DNA of 64,000 bases, from assembly GCA_040877625.1 (NCBI GenBank), contig JBBDNK010000041.1, positions 186,001-250,000 on the forward strand, read 5' to 3'. The notes under the pieces are model-generated. The model worked only from the letters and a program-made list of their open reading frames with translations. It made no database searches and had not been told where the DNA came from. How positions within the stretch are numbered: position 1 is the stretch's first letter; each line of letters begins with the position of its first letter. Origin of the DNA: Methylonatrum sp040877625 (GTDB taxonomy: Bacteria > Pseudomonadota > Gammaproteobacteria > Nitrococcales > Aquisalimonadaceae). Of the stretch, positions 1 through 10,889 are shown piece after piece. The translations under genes and the position numbers were made by a program.

Positions 1-119
1 AACGAAAACGGTAAATCCGGGTTTTCCTCAACAAGTTTGCCGATTAGGGCCCAGTGTTCGATTTGTTCGGTCGCGGAGCGCTGCATATCCTTGCCACACA
101 CCTTAATGAAATCGGATTC
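1..119 (-). CDS. ParD-like antitoxin, fragment running off the window
   Basis: On the minus strand one frame reads from the left edge up to about 119 and contains RSATEQIEHWALIGKLVEEN followed by PDLPF. That pattern (R-S-x-x-x-Q-I-E-H-W-x-x-I-G-K with ENPDLP) is typical of the ParD-like ribbon-helix-helix antitoxin family. The C-terminus lies outside the window. I find no good ATG upstream in this frame: the first ATG is at 86, and a GTG lies at 101. The start is therefore unresolved, and the gene may be 5'-truncated or frameshifted by the neighbouring 72-aa gene. No toxin gene is visible on this side. The family call rests on a short motif. Confidence 0.4.
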
Positions 120-124
120 TGGAA

Positions 125-343
125 CTATACAGCCGCACTTCCAGCCGTGAAGGCGACCACCGCACCACCTTCCGATCCGTCCATCAGGTTCAGCGTTCTT
201 GCAAATGCGGCGATGGCGCCTTTCAGTACGCGCTCCATGTTTTTCCGTTCATCATTCTCCGCAGTTGCGGGATGATCACTGGCGATGCGTAGATGCACCT
301 GTGCGGCGAAGCCGCTTTTCGCAGTCAGGTCGCGCGCCGCCAT
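125..343 (-). CDS. Hypothetical protein, 72 aa
   Basis: This is a small minus-strand frame starting at ATG 343, preceded by a good Shine-Dalgarno (GGAGGG, five bases before the ATG). It begins 39 bases downstream of the methyltransferase stop, so the two could be cotranscribed. The protein has a charged N-terminal half with a DHPATAENDERKNMERVLKG segment and a Gly/Ala-rich C-terminus; no signal peptide or membrane segment is seen. I do not recognise the family. The ribosome-binding site and context are the main evidence that it is real, and it could be the truncated start of a longer gene. Confidence 0.45.
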   Translation of the reverse strand: MAARDLTAKSGFAAQVHLRIASDHPATAENDERKNMERVLKGAIAAFARTLNLMDGSEGGAVVAFTAGSAAV

Positions 344-382
344 AATACCCTCCGTCGCCGAACTGTGTTCAACTCCCCGGGC

Positions 383-1195
383 CTACTTCAGTGCGGTCGC
401 CGTGGTCATGCCCACTTGCAGCAACATGGAGCCGTCCTCCACTACAAACTCCTGCCACTGCGCACAGACGTCGCGCTCCAGCGCGTCGCGTTTGGCCTCG
501 CCGGCCTGCGCCGCCGCCTCAGTGAGCGGCGTGCTATGGATGTATTGCCACAGGAAGTCGGCTGGCGCCGGGAGACGAAGGGTCCTGGGCTTCGCCTCGA
601 CATCGACTTCCCGGAAGCCGGCGCTGCGCATGAGTTCGGTGAGTTCATCGACATCGTGCATTGAGAATACGAGATCAGCGAACGACGCGACGTCCGGGCT
701 CAGGTGATGGGCCAATGCATCGGTCATGATCGCGAACATGGGCGGCTTGGGCCCGGGCAAGGTGACAAAGGCCCGTCCGTCTGCAGCCAGAACCCGCCGC
801 ATTTCGCGCAGCGCGGCCAGCTTGTTGGGGACAAACTGGAGTCCCATCTGGCAGAGCGTGACATCGAACGCCTCGTCCGGAAGCGGCATCGACTCGGCAC
901 TCGCTTCGTACCAGTCGATTGAGACATCGGGTGGGGTCTGCGAACGGGCCACCGCCAGCATGCCCGGGTTCACGTCCAGGCCGGCAACGGCGCCCGCGGC
1001 GCCGACGCGCTCCGCCGCGAGCCGCGTCACGACTCCGGTGCCGCATGCGACATCGAGCACGCGCTGGCCCGGTTGAAGACCCGAAATGTCGATGAGATCT
1101 TCGGCCACCGGCGCACCGATGGAAGGGACAAAGTAGCGCTGGTAGTTTTCGGCAGGGCTACCTCCATAGGACTTGCCGTAGAATTGCTGAGTCAT
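383..1195 (-). CDS. Class I SAM-dependent methyltransferase (UbiE-like)
   Basis: The 270-aa protein has a Rossmann-type methyltransferase fold. The glycine-rich SAM-binding motif I is VLDVACGTGVVTRL around residue 45, followed by the acidic residue of motif II in AGLDVNPGML and motif IV in FDVTLCQMGLQFVPNK. This is the layout of the Methyltransf_11/UbiE-like group, which methylates small molecules such as quinone precursors; the substrate here is not evident. The N-terminus (MTQQFYGKSYGG) is characteristic of stand-alone bacterial members. The gene lies downstream of, and in the same direction as, the large LuxR regulator at 1318-2970, which may control it. No neighbouring quinone genes argue for a true UbiE. 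Confidence 0.85.
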   Translation of the reverse strand: MTQQFYGKSYGGSPAENYQRYFVPSIGAPVAEDLIDISGLQPGQRVLDVACGTGVVTRLAAERVGAAGAVAGLDVNPGMLAVARSQTPPDVSIDWYEASAESMPLPDEAFDVTLCQMGLQFVPNKLAALREMRRVLAADGRAFVTLPGPKPPMFAIMTDALAHHLSPDVASFADLVFSMHDVDELTELMRSAGFREVDVEAKPRTLRLPAPADFLWQYIHSTPLTEAAAQAGEAKRDALERDVCAQWQEFVVEDGSMLLQVGMTTATALK

Positions 1196-1317
1196 GGTAT
1201 TCCTCCTTTTCCTTGGGGCTACGCGTATCGTAGAAAGGAAAGGAGAAGCTGCGCATCGCCCGAATTCGCCACATCTTGCAGGTGATCATATGGTCAGAAT
1301 TGACCACATGAGTCCGC

Positions 1318-2970
1318 TCAGACGAGCTTGTGCTTGTGGGCGAATGCGCTGGCCGCGGTTCGGGACGTGACGCCAAGCTTGTCGAAGATATTACTCAGGT
1401 GACGGGCAACGGTGTGCTCGCTGATGCCGAGCGCGGTGGCAATCTGCCGGTTGGTCTCACCAGAGGCCACGAGCAAAAGCACCTCCTGTTCGCGGTCCGT
1501 CAGGGCGCTGGACGGACCAGCATCCCGGGCGGCCATCAGCCGTTCGAGTTCGACCAGATCGGGCGCGGCACCCAGCCGCTCGAAAACGGCATGTGCGGCG
1601 TCGAAGTGCATGCGCACCGTCTCGTGATCGCCGAGCCGTTGGCAGACCCGCCCGATGAGGACCCGCACGCGCGCGGATTCGTACGGCATAGCAAGTTGCT
1701 GCCAAATCGTCCACGCCTCGCGCAGGAGGGCGAGGGCCGCTTTCATCTTGCCCTCCGCGAACAGAACAGCACCGGTGGCCTGGGCGGACGTTGCCAGGAG
1801 GAACGGGGCGTCGAATGCCGCAGCGATCCGCGTCAGCTCGTCGGCGGCCGCACGTGCGGTCTCGAGATCGCCGGTGGCAATCAGGATCTCGACGTAGGGC
1901 CCAAGTAGCTTGAGGCGCGACGATCCAGCGCCCGGTCCCTGCAGGCTGCCGGCGGAATCAGCGATACCGCGGATTGCAGAGGCAGCGGCATCGGGTTTGC
2001 CCTCGGCCAACAGGAGCAGCGACACGCCGGGCTGCGGTTCACACCCGTTTCGCCCCGCCTCGCGGTACATCTCGTTAGCCTGCGCAAACTCCCCGCGCAG
2101 ACGGTGGAGCTCGCCCTGCTGGTAGCAGGCGCGCCCAACGACGGGTTCCGCCCTGGCGGAAAGATGGTCGCGGGCATTCACTACCTCGGCGAGCGCTTCG
2201 GGCCAGTCGCCCTTCCACTGCAGAATTTCGGAGCGATGCACCAGACACTGGCCGCGGTAGGGAACCAGATCGGGCTGGGAAGCACACCAGGCGTCGAGTT
2301 GCGTGGTCCATTCCCGCGCACGGGGGAGATCAAAGATGCGTTGGCAGGTCAGGATGACGGCGCAATAGATGATCCCGGTCAGCACAGGCGACACGTCCCC
2401 CGCCGTAACCGCCACCATCGCCTCGTCGAGCCGGGTGACGCCTTCGGCGCTCTTGTGCGACTGAATCAGGCTCTGGCCCCGGCCGAGCAGGCCCAGCGCC
2501 AGCAGATCGAGGTCTCCGAACTGCTCGGCAAGCGCGATCGCCTGCTCGAAGCTGGCACCGGCACTCTCGGTGGCTCCCTTACCCATCGCCAGCAGGCCGG
2601 TTACGATGAGCCCGTATCCCTGCTCACCGCACGCATTTTCGCGGTCCTTGAGTAACCGCTGAGAACGGGCGAGCCAGCCGGTGCTGCGGGCCATCTCGCC
2701 TCCAAGCAACAGGCTCAAACTGAGCCAGAATCCGCATCGGGCGGCGCGTTCTACATGTCCCTGGTCGATGAGTTGGTGGTGTGCGCGCGTCCAGATGGCG
2801 GTTGCGTGGGCGTCTTCGCCGACGAGATACGCAGCCGTGGCGAACCATTCGAGGTCTGCGGGTTCGAGGGGCTGCTCGCGGTCCGCTGCGGAGAACCGCG
2901 CGTACGCGTCCCTCCATTCCTGCCGGGCGAACGCCTCTCGCCCCTCAATGATCGCGGGGGTCGATGCCAT
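1318..2970 (-). CDS. LuxR-family transcriptional regulator with TPR-like helical domain
   Basis: The protein of about 550 aa has a long Ala/Leu/Glu-rich helical body (residues about 10-470) that looks like tetratricopeptide repeats, and a C-terminal LuxR/GerE helix-turn-helix. The HTH is clear: LTDREQEVLLLVASGETNRQ followed by IATALGISEHTVARHLSNIF. It lacks a receiver domain and a MalT-type ATPase P-loop, so it is probably a ligand- or partner-sensing solo regulator. The start is set at ATG 2970; a GTG at 2985 is an alternative, and neither has a well-spaced ribosome-binding site. It is divergent from the E1 gene at 3082 across about 110 bp and upstream of the methyltransferase, so either may be its target. 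Confidence 0.8.
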   Translation of the reverse strand: MASTPAIIEGREAFARQEWRDAYARFSAADREQPLEPADLEWFATAAYLVGEDAHATAIWTRAHHQLIDQGHVERAARCGFWLSLSLLLGGEMARSTGWLARSQRLLKDRENACGEQGYGLIVTGLLAMGKGATESAGASFEQAIALAEQFGDLDLLALGLLGRGQSLIQSHKSAEGVTRLDEAMVAVTAGDVSPVLTGIIYCAVILTCQRIFDLPRAREWTTQLDAWCASQPDLVPYRGQCLVHRSEILQWKGDWPEALAEVVNARDHLSARAEPVVGRACYQQGELHRLRGEFAQANEMYREAGRNGCEPQPGVSLLLLAEGKPDAAASAIRGIADSAGSLQGPGAGSSRLKLLGPYVEILIATGDLETARAAADELTRIAAAFDAPFLLATSAQATGAVLFAEGKMKAALALLREAWTIWQQLAMPYESARVRVLIGRVCQRLGDHETVRMHFDAAHAVFERLGAAPDLVELERLMAARDAGPSSALTDREQEVLLLVASGETNRQIATALGISEHTVARHLSNIFDKLGVTSRTAASAFAHKHKLV

Positions 2971-3081
2971 AACCCCTTTTATCACACTCGGATGGCGCCG
3001 CAGAGCTCCATGGGAATATATAAGTGTCTCCTTAAACCGCTATAGTGCGGGTCTGGGGATGGTAGTCAGGGGGAAAGCACC

Positions 3082-5751
<2,670 letters not shown>

Positions 5752-5789
5752 ATATTACGTTTTTCGAGGGCAACAGGGGGACGAAATCC

Positions 5790-6752
5790 ATGAGCAAGCC
5801 CAGGGTACTGGTCACCCGGCGCCTGCCGGACGCCGTGCAGGCTCGCCTGCGGCGCGACTACGACGCCACGTTCAACGACGATGACCACGTCTTCGACCGC
5901 GCCGAGCTACTCGGCAAGGCCGAGGGGATGGATGCGATCCTGCCCTGCCATACCGAGAAGTTCACTGCCGACGTGATCGAGACGCTGCCCGATAGCGTAC
6001 GCATCATCGCCAACTTCTCGGTTGGCGTGGACCATGTCGACCTGAATGCGGCCCGGCAGCGCGGCGTTGTCGTCACCAACACGCCCGACGTGCTTTCCGA
6101 TGCCACCGCGGAGATCGCACTGCTGCTCACCCTTGGCGCCGCGCGCCGTGCCAGCGAAGGTGAGCGCCTGGTGCGGCGCGGCGGCTGGACGGACTGGAGC
6201 CCGAGCTTCATGGTCGGCACCCAGGTCACCGGCAAAACGGTCGGCGTTGTCGGCATGGGCCGTGTCGGACAGGTGGCGGCACGACGGTTTCAGGGTTTCG
6301 ATATGCGGGTGCTTTATCACAACCGCCGGCGGCTGCCGGCGGACCAGGAGCGGGGCGCCGTCTTTCACGAGGACCTGGACCACATGCTCGGCCAGGTCGA
6401 CTTCCTGTCCCTGCACTGCCCGGCCACAGAGGAAACCCGCGGCCTGCTTAACGCCGAGCGCATCGCCCGCCTGCCGGACGGCGCCATCGTGGTAAATACC
6501 GCCCGCGGCGCGCTGGTGGACGACGACGCGCTCATCGCCGCCCTGCGCTCCGGCCGGCTGGCCGCCGCCGGCCTGGACGTTTTCAATGACGAACCCGGCG
6601 GCGACCCGCGCTACCGTGAGCTTGAGAATGTGTTCCTGCTGCCGCATATCGGCAGCGCCACCCACGAGACCCGTGCCGCCATGGGCGCACGCGCGCTGGA
6701 CAACCTGGACGCGTTCTTCGCCGGCGGCACCCCCGGCGACAGGGTCGCGTAG
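5790..6752 (+). CDS. D-isomer 2-hydroxyacid dehydrogenase (glyoxylate/hydroxypyruvate reductase-like)
   Basis: The 320-aa protein has both domains of the D-2-hydroxyacid dehydrogenase family: a split catalytic domain and an internal NAD(P)-binding Rossmann domain with VGVVGMGRVGQ at about residue 150. The catalytic residues are visible as Arg in NTARGALVDD, Glu in FNDEPGG and His in LPHIGSATHETR. Length and motifs fit glycerate dehydrogenase or glyoxylate reductase. It lies 38 bp downstream of the AceE-like gene in the same direction with a GGGGGA ribosome-binding site, so the pair is likely cotranscribed. It may reduce the 2-oxo acid that the E1 enzyme consumes, but its substrate is unproven. 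Confidence 0.85.
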   Translation: MSKPRVLVTRRLPDAVQARLRRDYDATFNDDDHVFDRAELLGKAEGMDAILPCHTEKFTADVIETLPDSVRIIANFSVGVDHVDLNAARQRGVVVTNTPDVLSDATAEIALLLTLGAARRASEGERLVRRGGWTDWSPSFMVGTQVTGKTVGVVGMGRVGQVAARRFQGFDMRVLYHNRRRLPADQERGAVFHEDLDHMLGQVDFLSLHCPATEETRGLLNAERIARLPDGAIVVNTARGALVDDDALIAALRSGRLAAAGLDVFNDEPGGDPRYRELENVFLLPHIGSATHETRAAMGARALDNLDAFFAGGTPGDRVA

Positions 6753-6754
6753 CG

Positions 6755-6772
6755 CCCTGCCAGTCGGCAGGG
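6755..6772. terminator. Hairpin between convergent genes
   Basis: CCCTGCC and GGCAGGG form a perfect 7-bp stem around an AGTC loop, immediately after the stop of the 2-hydroxyacid dehydrogenase and ahead of the converging stressosome operon. There is no clear U-tract, so it is a plausible but weak intrinsic terminator. Confidence 0.4.
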
Positions 6773-6831
6773 TCAATGGAAACCCTTCAAGTCAAGATCA
6801 GGGATCCAAATGCATGGTTTACGGCGAGGTG

Positions 6832-7476
6832 TTACGCCCAGGGATCGAGCAGCCCCTTGCGGATGGCGTAGCACACCAGGCCGGCTGTCTGGTGGATATC
6901 GAGCTTGTTCATGATTCGATTACGGTGTGACTCCGCGGTCTTGAAGCTGATATTCAGCATGTCGGCGATCTTCTTCGTGGTGTGTCCTTCGGCCACCAGT
7001 TGCAGTACCTGTCGCTCCCGACCGGTCAGCGTATCTTCAGGAATGTCGTTCCCGTTCAGGTAGGCGTCGACGACCGTCACCACCACACCGGGGCTCAGGT
7101 AGACCTTGCCGTGCATGACGTCCTCGATCGCCTGAGCCAAGTCCTCCGCCGCCTGCGTCTTGAGGACGTAGGCGCGGGCACCTGCGCGCAGGGCCTCGAG
7201 GACGTAGGACTGGTCCGCGTGCATGGTAAGCAGCATCGCCTTCACGGTCGGCACGTGACGCGGAATCTCACGGATTGCATCCAGGCCGTTGAGCTTGGGC
7301 ATGGAGAAGTCCACAAGAGCAATATCCGGCTCGGTTTTCCGTATCGCCATCAAGGCGGCATGGCCGTCATCGGCTTCCGCGCAGACCTGATGGCCATGCC
7401 GCTCGAGCAAGGCCCGGATGCCTTCACGTACGATCTGATGATCGTCGGCAAGCACAATTCTATACCCCGTACCCAT
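6832..7476 (-). CDS. NarL/FixJ-family response regulator
   Basis: The 214-aa protein has an N-terminal receiver (phospho-acceptor Asp in DIALVDFSMPKLNG at about residue 56, conserved Lys in YVLKTQAAED) and a C-terminal LuxR-type HTH (LTGRERQVLQLVAEGHTTKK followed by IADMLNISFKTAESHRNRIM). Its ribosome-binding site (GAGGTGACAT before the ATG) overlaps the end of the histidine kinase gene; the two are three bases apart, so kinase and regulator are surely a pair. It is the last gene of the stressosome operon and the probable transcriptional output of that module. Its targets are unknown; palindromes upstream of rsbR are candidate sites. Confidence 0.9.
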   Translation of the reverse strand: MGTGYRIVLADDHQIVREGIRALLERHGHQVCAEADDGHAALMAIRKTEPDIALVDFSMPKLNGLDAIREIPRHVPTVKAMLLTMHADQSYVLEALRAGARAYVLKTQAAEDLAQAIEDVMHGKVYLSPGVVVTVVDAYLNGNDIPEDTLTGRERQVLQLVAEGHTTKKIADMLNISFKTAESHRNRIMNKLDIHQTAGLVCYAIRKGLLDPWA

Positions 7477-7479
7477 ATG

Positions 7480-8406
7480 TCACCTCGGCAATGGAATCTC
7501 CATTTTCAGGCACGTTCCCTCGCCGGAGACTGAAAGGATGTTCAAGTGCCCCCCGAACGCGTTGAGCCGCTCGCGTACGCCGACCAACCCCAGGCCATCG
7601 CCACCGCGTTGCGATTCTCGACGTCTGACGTCGAAACCCTGGCCATCGTCCCGTATCGTGTAAACAAGGCAATTCCTGCCATCGTCTGCCATCAGCCGAA
7701 TGGATACCGTGCGGGCATCCGCATGGCGGATTACATTCTGCAACGCCTCCTGGGCGATGCGATACAAGGCGGTCTCCAGTTCGCCGGAAAGGCGTTCGCG
7801 AGAGTCGGCGTCGACGAGGATCTCGAGCCCGCTGCGTTTCCCGGCTTTTTCGGCAAGCTGCTCGAGGGCCGGCGCCAGGCCAAGGTCGTCAAGTACCGTT
7901 GGCCGCAAGTCGTGGGACAGCTCCCGGAACTCTCGCTCCACATCGTGCAGGAGCTTTATCACTGATCGAATCTTTTCCGCGATCTCCGGGGTAGCCTCCT
8001 CGGCTACTGCGTTGAGCCGAAGGTGCGCGGTCGTCATCAGTTGGCCGGATTGATCATGCACAGCGTGGGCGAAACGCCTGAGTGCATGCTCCTGTGCCTC
8101 GTTGATACGTCGCAAAGCGATATTGGCGTCATTGGCATTGTGATGCGCCATTTCATAACAAGACAGCGCCTCATTGAAAATCAGCGTCGCGCGCCTTGCG
8201 AGATCAGGCCCCTCGGCGCCATGGGCAAGCAGGTCCGAAAGTGCTTCGTGGTGCAGGGTTGCCAATTCCAGCAAGCTGAGATTCTGTGACAAGGCCTCCC
8301 GGCCAAGCTTATAGGCCGCATGAAGTGCCGATTCGGCGGATACACCCTTGTAATCCGCCAGCAGGCCGCGGTAGCGTTCCGCGATTTCAATCGCAGTTTC
8401 CTGCAT
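7480..8406 (-). CDS. Histidine kinase with RsbU_N-like N-terminus, stressosome output kinase
   Basis: The protein of about 308 aa has no membrane segment. Its C-terminus is a NarL-type kinase core: HisKA_3 with H-box RRFAHAVHDQSGQL, then a HATPase with IAQEALQNVIRHADA, DDGQGFD and GLGLVGVRERL. The first ~105 residues (RYRGLLADYKGVSAESALHA, then a LELATLHHEAL segment) resemble the N-terminal domain of RsbU, the part of that phosphatase which binds RsbT. ATG 8406 is preferred over the upstream in-frame start at 8544, because it overlaps the rsbX stop by 20 bases and begins exactly at the RsbU_N-like domain. Inference: free RsbT from the stressosome binds and controls this kinase, which then phosphorylates the adjacent regulator. 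Confidence 0.85.
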   Translation of the reverse strand: MQETAIEIAERYRGLLADYKGVSAESALHAAYKLGREALSQNLSLLELATLHHEALSDLLAHGAEGPDLARRATLIFNEALSCYEMAHHNANDANIALRRINEAQEHALRRFAHAVHDQSGQLMTTAHLRLNAVAEEATPEIAEKIRSVIKLLHDVEREFRELSHDLRPTVLDDLGLAPALEQLAEKAGKRSGLEILVDADSRERLSGELETALYRIAQEALQNVIRHADARTVSIRLMADDGRNCLVYTIRDDGQGFDVRRRESQRGGDGLGLVGVRERLNAFGGHLNILSVSGEGTCLKMEIPLPR

Positions 8407-9034
8407 GGCCACACTTCCTGTAGCGCGCGACCAGGACAAGCGCATCGTCCCGCCGCATTCGGTAAGTGTCAATGATGTGGTTGGCAAGGGATCTCGGAGT
8501 AAACCGCGTCGGCAATCGATCGGCAAACGACGGGCGTATTCCATCCGTCGTCACGATGAACGTATCGCCAGGGCGCAAGGTTCGTTGGACCGGCTTCAGG
8601 TACGCGAGCCGATCTCCCACCACGCCGGACTGGACAAGCAGGGGGTGATAGCTCGCCATTCCGCTCCGATCACGACTGATGATCATCCCGCTGACGTTGC
8701 CGATACCGAGCCATTGCATGGCATTGCTCTGCACGTCGAAGACCGCGAGGCTGAGGGCTGCACCGCGTGTCTGACGTAGCCTTTCGTGACACTGTTTGAA
8801 AAGTTGTGGCAGATAATCCTCGGCGTCTTCCGCGACCTGGCTGTTGCCGATGGTATCGATCACTGCATCAGACAGAACCGCGGCATCCTTGCCATGACCG
8901 ATCGCATCCACCACGCCGAAGATGAATCCCTTCTTCGTCGATGCAAACAGCATCCGGTCACCACAGACATCTTCTCCCTCACAGGGCACGGATGCGGCAG
9001 CGTATTCAACGTCCGGCAATCTTACCGTTTCCAC
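8387..9034 (-). CDS. rsbX: RsbX-like PP2C/SpoIIE-type phosphatase
   Basis: The 215-aa single-domain protein has the metal-binding PP2C/SpoIIE pattern: CGDRMLFAS with its Asp near residue 26, FGVVDAIGHGKDAA, and a late FIVTTDGIRPSF plus RRDDALVLVARY. Length and lack of any sensor domain match RsbX, which dephosphorylates the STAS proteins RsbR and RsbS and so resets the stressosome. It follows rsbT (13-base overlap) and overlaps the kinase gene, which suggests translational coupling through the operon. Confidence 0.85.
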   Translation of the reverse strand: METVRLPDVEYAAASVPCEGEDVCGDRMLFASTKKGFIFGVVDAIGHGKDAAVLSDAVIDTIGNSQVAEDAEDYLPQLFKQCHERLRQTRGAALSLAVFDVQSNAMQWLGIGNVSGMIISRDRSGMASYHPLLVQSGVVGDRLAYLKPVQRTLRPGDTFIVTTDGIRPSFADRLPTRFTPRSLANHIIDTYRMRRDDALVLVARYRKCGHAGNCD

Positions 9035-9438
9035 TTCGTCACCATGACCGTAGTGCCTTCGTTTCGTGACGTCTGGATATCAAATTCGTCCATGATCCGC
9101 CGGACGCCCGGCAACCCCAGGCCCAGACCTCCGGAGGTGGAGAATCCTTGCAGCATTGCATCGTCGAGATTGGGAATTCCCGGCCCCTGGTCGCAGACGA
9201 TCACCAGAACCCCACGTTGCGCTCCGTTGGTCGCCACATCGATGATCAGTTCACCCTCCCCTGCATAATCGATGATGTTGCGCGCCAGCTCGGAGACCGC
9301 CGTGGCGATCATGGTCGCCTCGTTGGTGGACATTCCGATGGAATTGGCTACTTCCCGGGCCTGCTGGCGAGCACTAACGATTGCCTCGCCATTGGCAATT
9401 GGCACGCGAATGCCGGTTGCGGACTGCAGATTATCCAC
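9022..9438 (-). CDS. rsbT: RsbT-like serine kinase (anti-sigma-factor-type HATPase)
   Basis: The 138-aa protein is a single GHKL ATPase domain with N-box SELARNIIDYAG, G1 motif DQGPGIPN and G2 motif GGLGLGLPGVRRI. This is the architecture of RsbT, the kinase held by the stressosome that phosphorylates RsbS and RsbR upon stress and is then released to act on a downstream partner. In Bacillus that partner is RsbU; no RsbU is encoded here, but the kinase at 7480-8406 carries an RsbU_N-like domain. It overlaps rsbS by 8 bases and rsbX by 13. Confidence 0.92.
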   Translation of the reverse strand: MDNLQSATGIRVPIANGEAIVSARQQAREVANSIGMSTNEATMIATAVSELARNIIDYAGEGELIIDVATNGAQRGVLVIVCDQGPGIPNLDDAMLQGFSTSGGLGLGLPGVRRIMDEFDIQTSRNEGTTVMVTKWKR

Positions 9439-9793
9439 GTCCGTTCCGGGATGCCTTGTTGAGGTACTCGAGCCCTTCCTCCAGGTCGAGTCGCGTCGTC
9501 ACGTTCTCCAGGGTGATACCGAGCTGCACCATAGAGAACGCGACCTCCGGCTGGATGCCGACGATGACAGTCTCCGCGCCACGCATGCGAATCATGTCGG
9601 AAAGGTCCCGAAGCATTCGTGAGGCGAATGAATCGAGGACGTCCAGCGCCGTGAGATCGAGGATGACGCCACGCGCACGGGATTGCCCCACCTTCCCTAC
9701 CAGCGCCTTACTCAACTTCTGGAGGTCGACGTCCGTAAGCGCTGACTCCACGGTGGCAATGAGAATCTCCGATTGTTGCAGAATCGGTATCAC
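9431..9793 (-). CDS. rsbS: RsbS-like STAS scaffold protein
   Basis: The 120-aa protein is a lone STAS domain. The phosphorylation site is recognisable in LTALDVLDSFASRML, where Ser55 corresponds to Ser59 of Bacillus RsbS. The VGIQPEVAFSMVQLG segment is the conserved helix-loop of stressosome STAS domains. RsbS and the C-terminal domain of RsbR form the stressosome core that sequesters RsbT. The gene lies 31 bp downstream of rsbR and overlaps rsbT, matching the canonical rsbR-S-T order. Confidence 0.92.
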   Translation of the reverse strand: MIPILQQSEILIATVESALTDVDLQKLSKALVGKVGQSRARGVILDLTALDVLDSFASRMLRDLSDMIRMRGAETVIVGIQPEVAFSMVQLGITLENVTTRLDLEEGLEYLNKASRNGRG

Positions 9794-9824
9794 AGTATGC
9801 GCTCTTGATAGTGATGGGATGGCC

Positions 9825-10724
9825 TCATGACGACTCCAGCGACGACTCCTTCTCCGGAACGACCTTGTACCCCAGCAGCTTCTCCGCTTCCTCGATGCCT
9901 CCCTGCAGGTCGCCTACTGTGTTCATCTTGCGAAGGTCCACACCGATATTGACCAGCGTTTGCGCAATCTCCGGAGAAAGACCGGTAACGATGACCTTGG
10001 CGCCCAGCAGCCGCGATGCCTCGACCGTTTGCACCAGGTGATTGGCGACATGTGAATCCATCGCCGCCACCCCGGTGATATCGATCACCACGACGCGGGC
10101 GCGGTTGGTCCGGATGCCGTGCAGCAACTGTTCCGTCAGCTGGCGGGCACGCAGTGGATCGATGACGCCAATGATGGGCAGGATCAGCAGGCGCTCTCGC
10201 ACCTGCAGCACCGGCGTCGACAGTTCCCGGATGGCCTCCTGCTGCGCGCCGATGATGCGCTCGCGCTCTTTGACGAAGCCAACTGCGACGGTATTGGCGA
10301 TGCGGTTGGCTGCCGGCTCATAGGCGTCGAGAATCTGGTTCAGCAGATCGAAATCGGAACGGTATTTCGCGAACAGGGATCGCGCCAGAACGTCACGCAA
10401 CAGCAGCACGATACCGACCACTTCGTCCGTTTCCACGCCGCGGGGAATGATGCGTTCCGAGAGGTTGCGCGCATAGGCCTGCAGCGCCTCGAAAGTGCCT
10501 GTCTCCAGCGCCTCGACATAGTTGTCGTATACGGAGGTTGCTTCGGCGAACACCTCTTCGTTTGTCATCGCGGTGAGCAACCGTGCCTGGGTAATGCGGC
10601 GTGCCCACTCTTCACGCAGGCCGGTGCGGTTGTCGCGCAGATGCGCGACGAGCTCCCGCAACAACGTCACGGCGGAAGTGGATGTCCGCGCACGAGACGA
10701 TATTTTCCTGTTTGTCGTAGCCAT
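9825..10724 (-). CDS. rsbR: RsbR-like stressosome sensor/scaffold protein
   Basis: The 299-aa protein has an N-terminal helical sensor domain (about residues 20-165, RsbRD-type rather than an obvious haem globin) joined to a C-terminal STAS domain (about 175-290). The linker ELSTPVLQVRERLLILPIIG and the STAS segment DITGVAAMDSHVANHL match RsbR. The residue aligned with Bacillus Thr205 is Ser in MDSHV; the linker Thr (STP) is kept. A strong ribosome-binding site (GAGGGG) precedes the ATG. It is the first gene of the leftward operon, and the signal sensed by its N-terminal domain is unknown. Confidence 0.92.
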   Translation of the reverse strand: MATTNRKISSRARTSTSAVTLLRELVAHLRDNRTGLREEWARRITQARLLTAMTNEEVFAEATSVYDNYVEALETGTFEALQAYARNLSERIIPRGVETDEVVGIVLLLRDVLARSLFAKYRSDFDLLNQILDAYEPAANRIANTVAVGFVKERERIIGAQQEAIRELSTPVLQVRERLLILPIIGVIDPLRARQLTEQLLHGIRTNRARVVVIDITGVAAMDSHVANHLVQTVEASRLLGAKVIVTGLSPEIAQTLVNIGVDLRKMNTVGDLQGGIEEAEKLLGYKVVPEKESSLESS

Positions 10725-10889
10725 GTACCCCTCACATTTTCACTTTTAAGTAGTGAACCGTATCCGTACACCCTGCGCCGCGTCAGCCGAAATCCGCCAC
10801 GCCCACCGAATCTGCGGCGGGACAGGCGCTGATTGCTCACTATATGCAATGAATAACGGATAGGGAATCCGGTAATACCCGCGAATGGA

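Noticed and set aside
6832..10724. Sigma-B-type partner-switching operon
   Set aside because: No RsbU phosphatase, RsbV, RsbW or sigma factor is encoded; the output genes are a histidine kinase and a NarL-type regulator.
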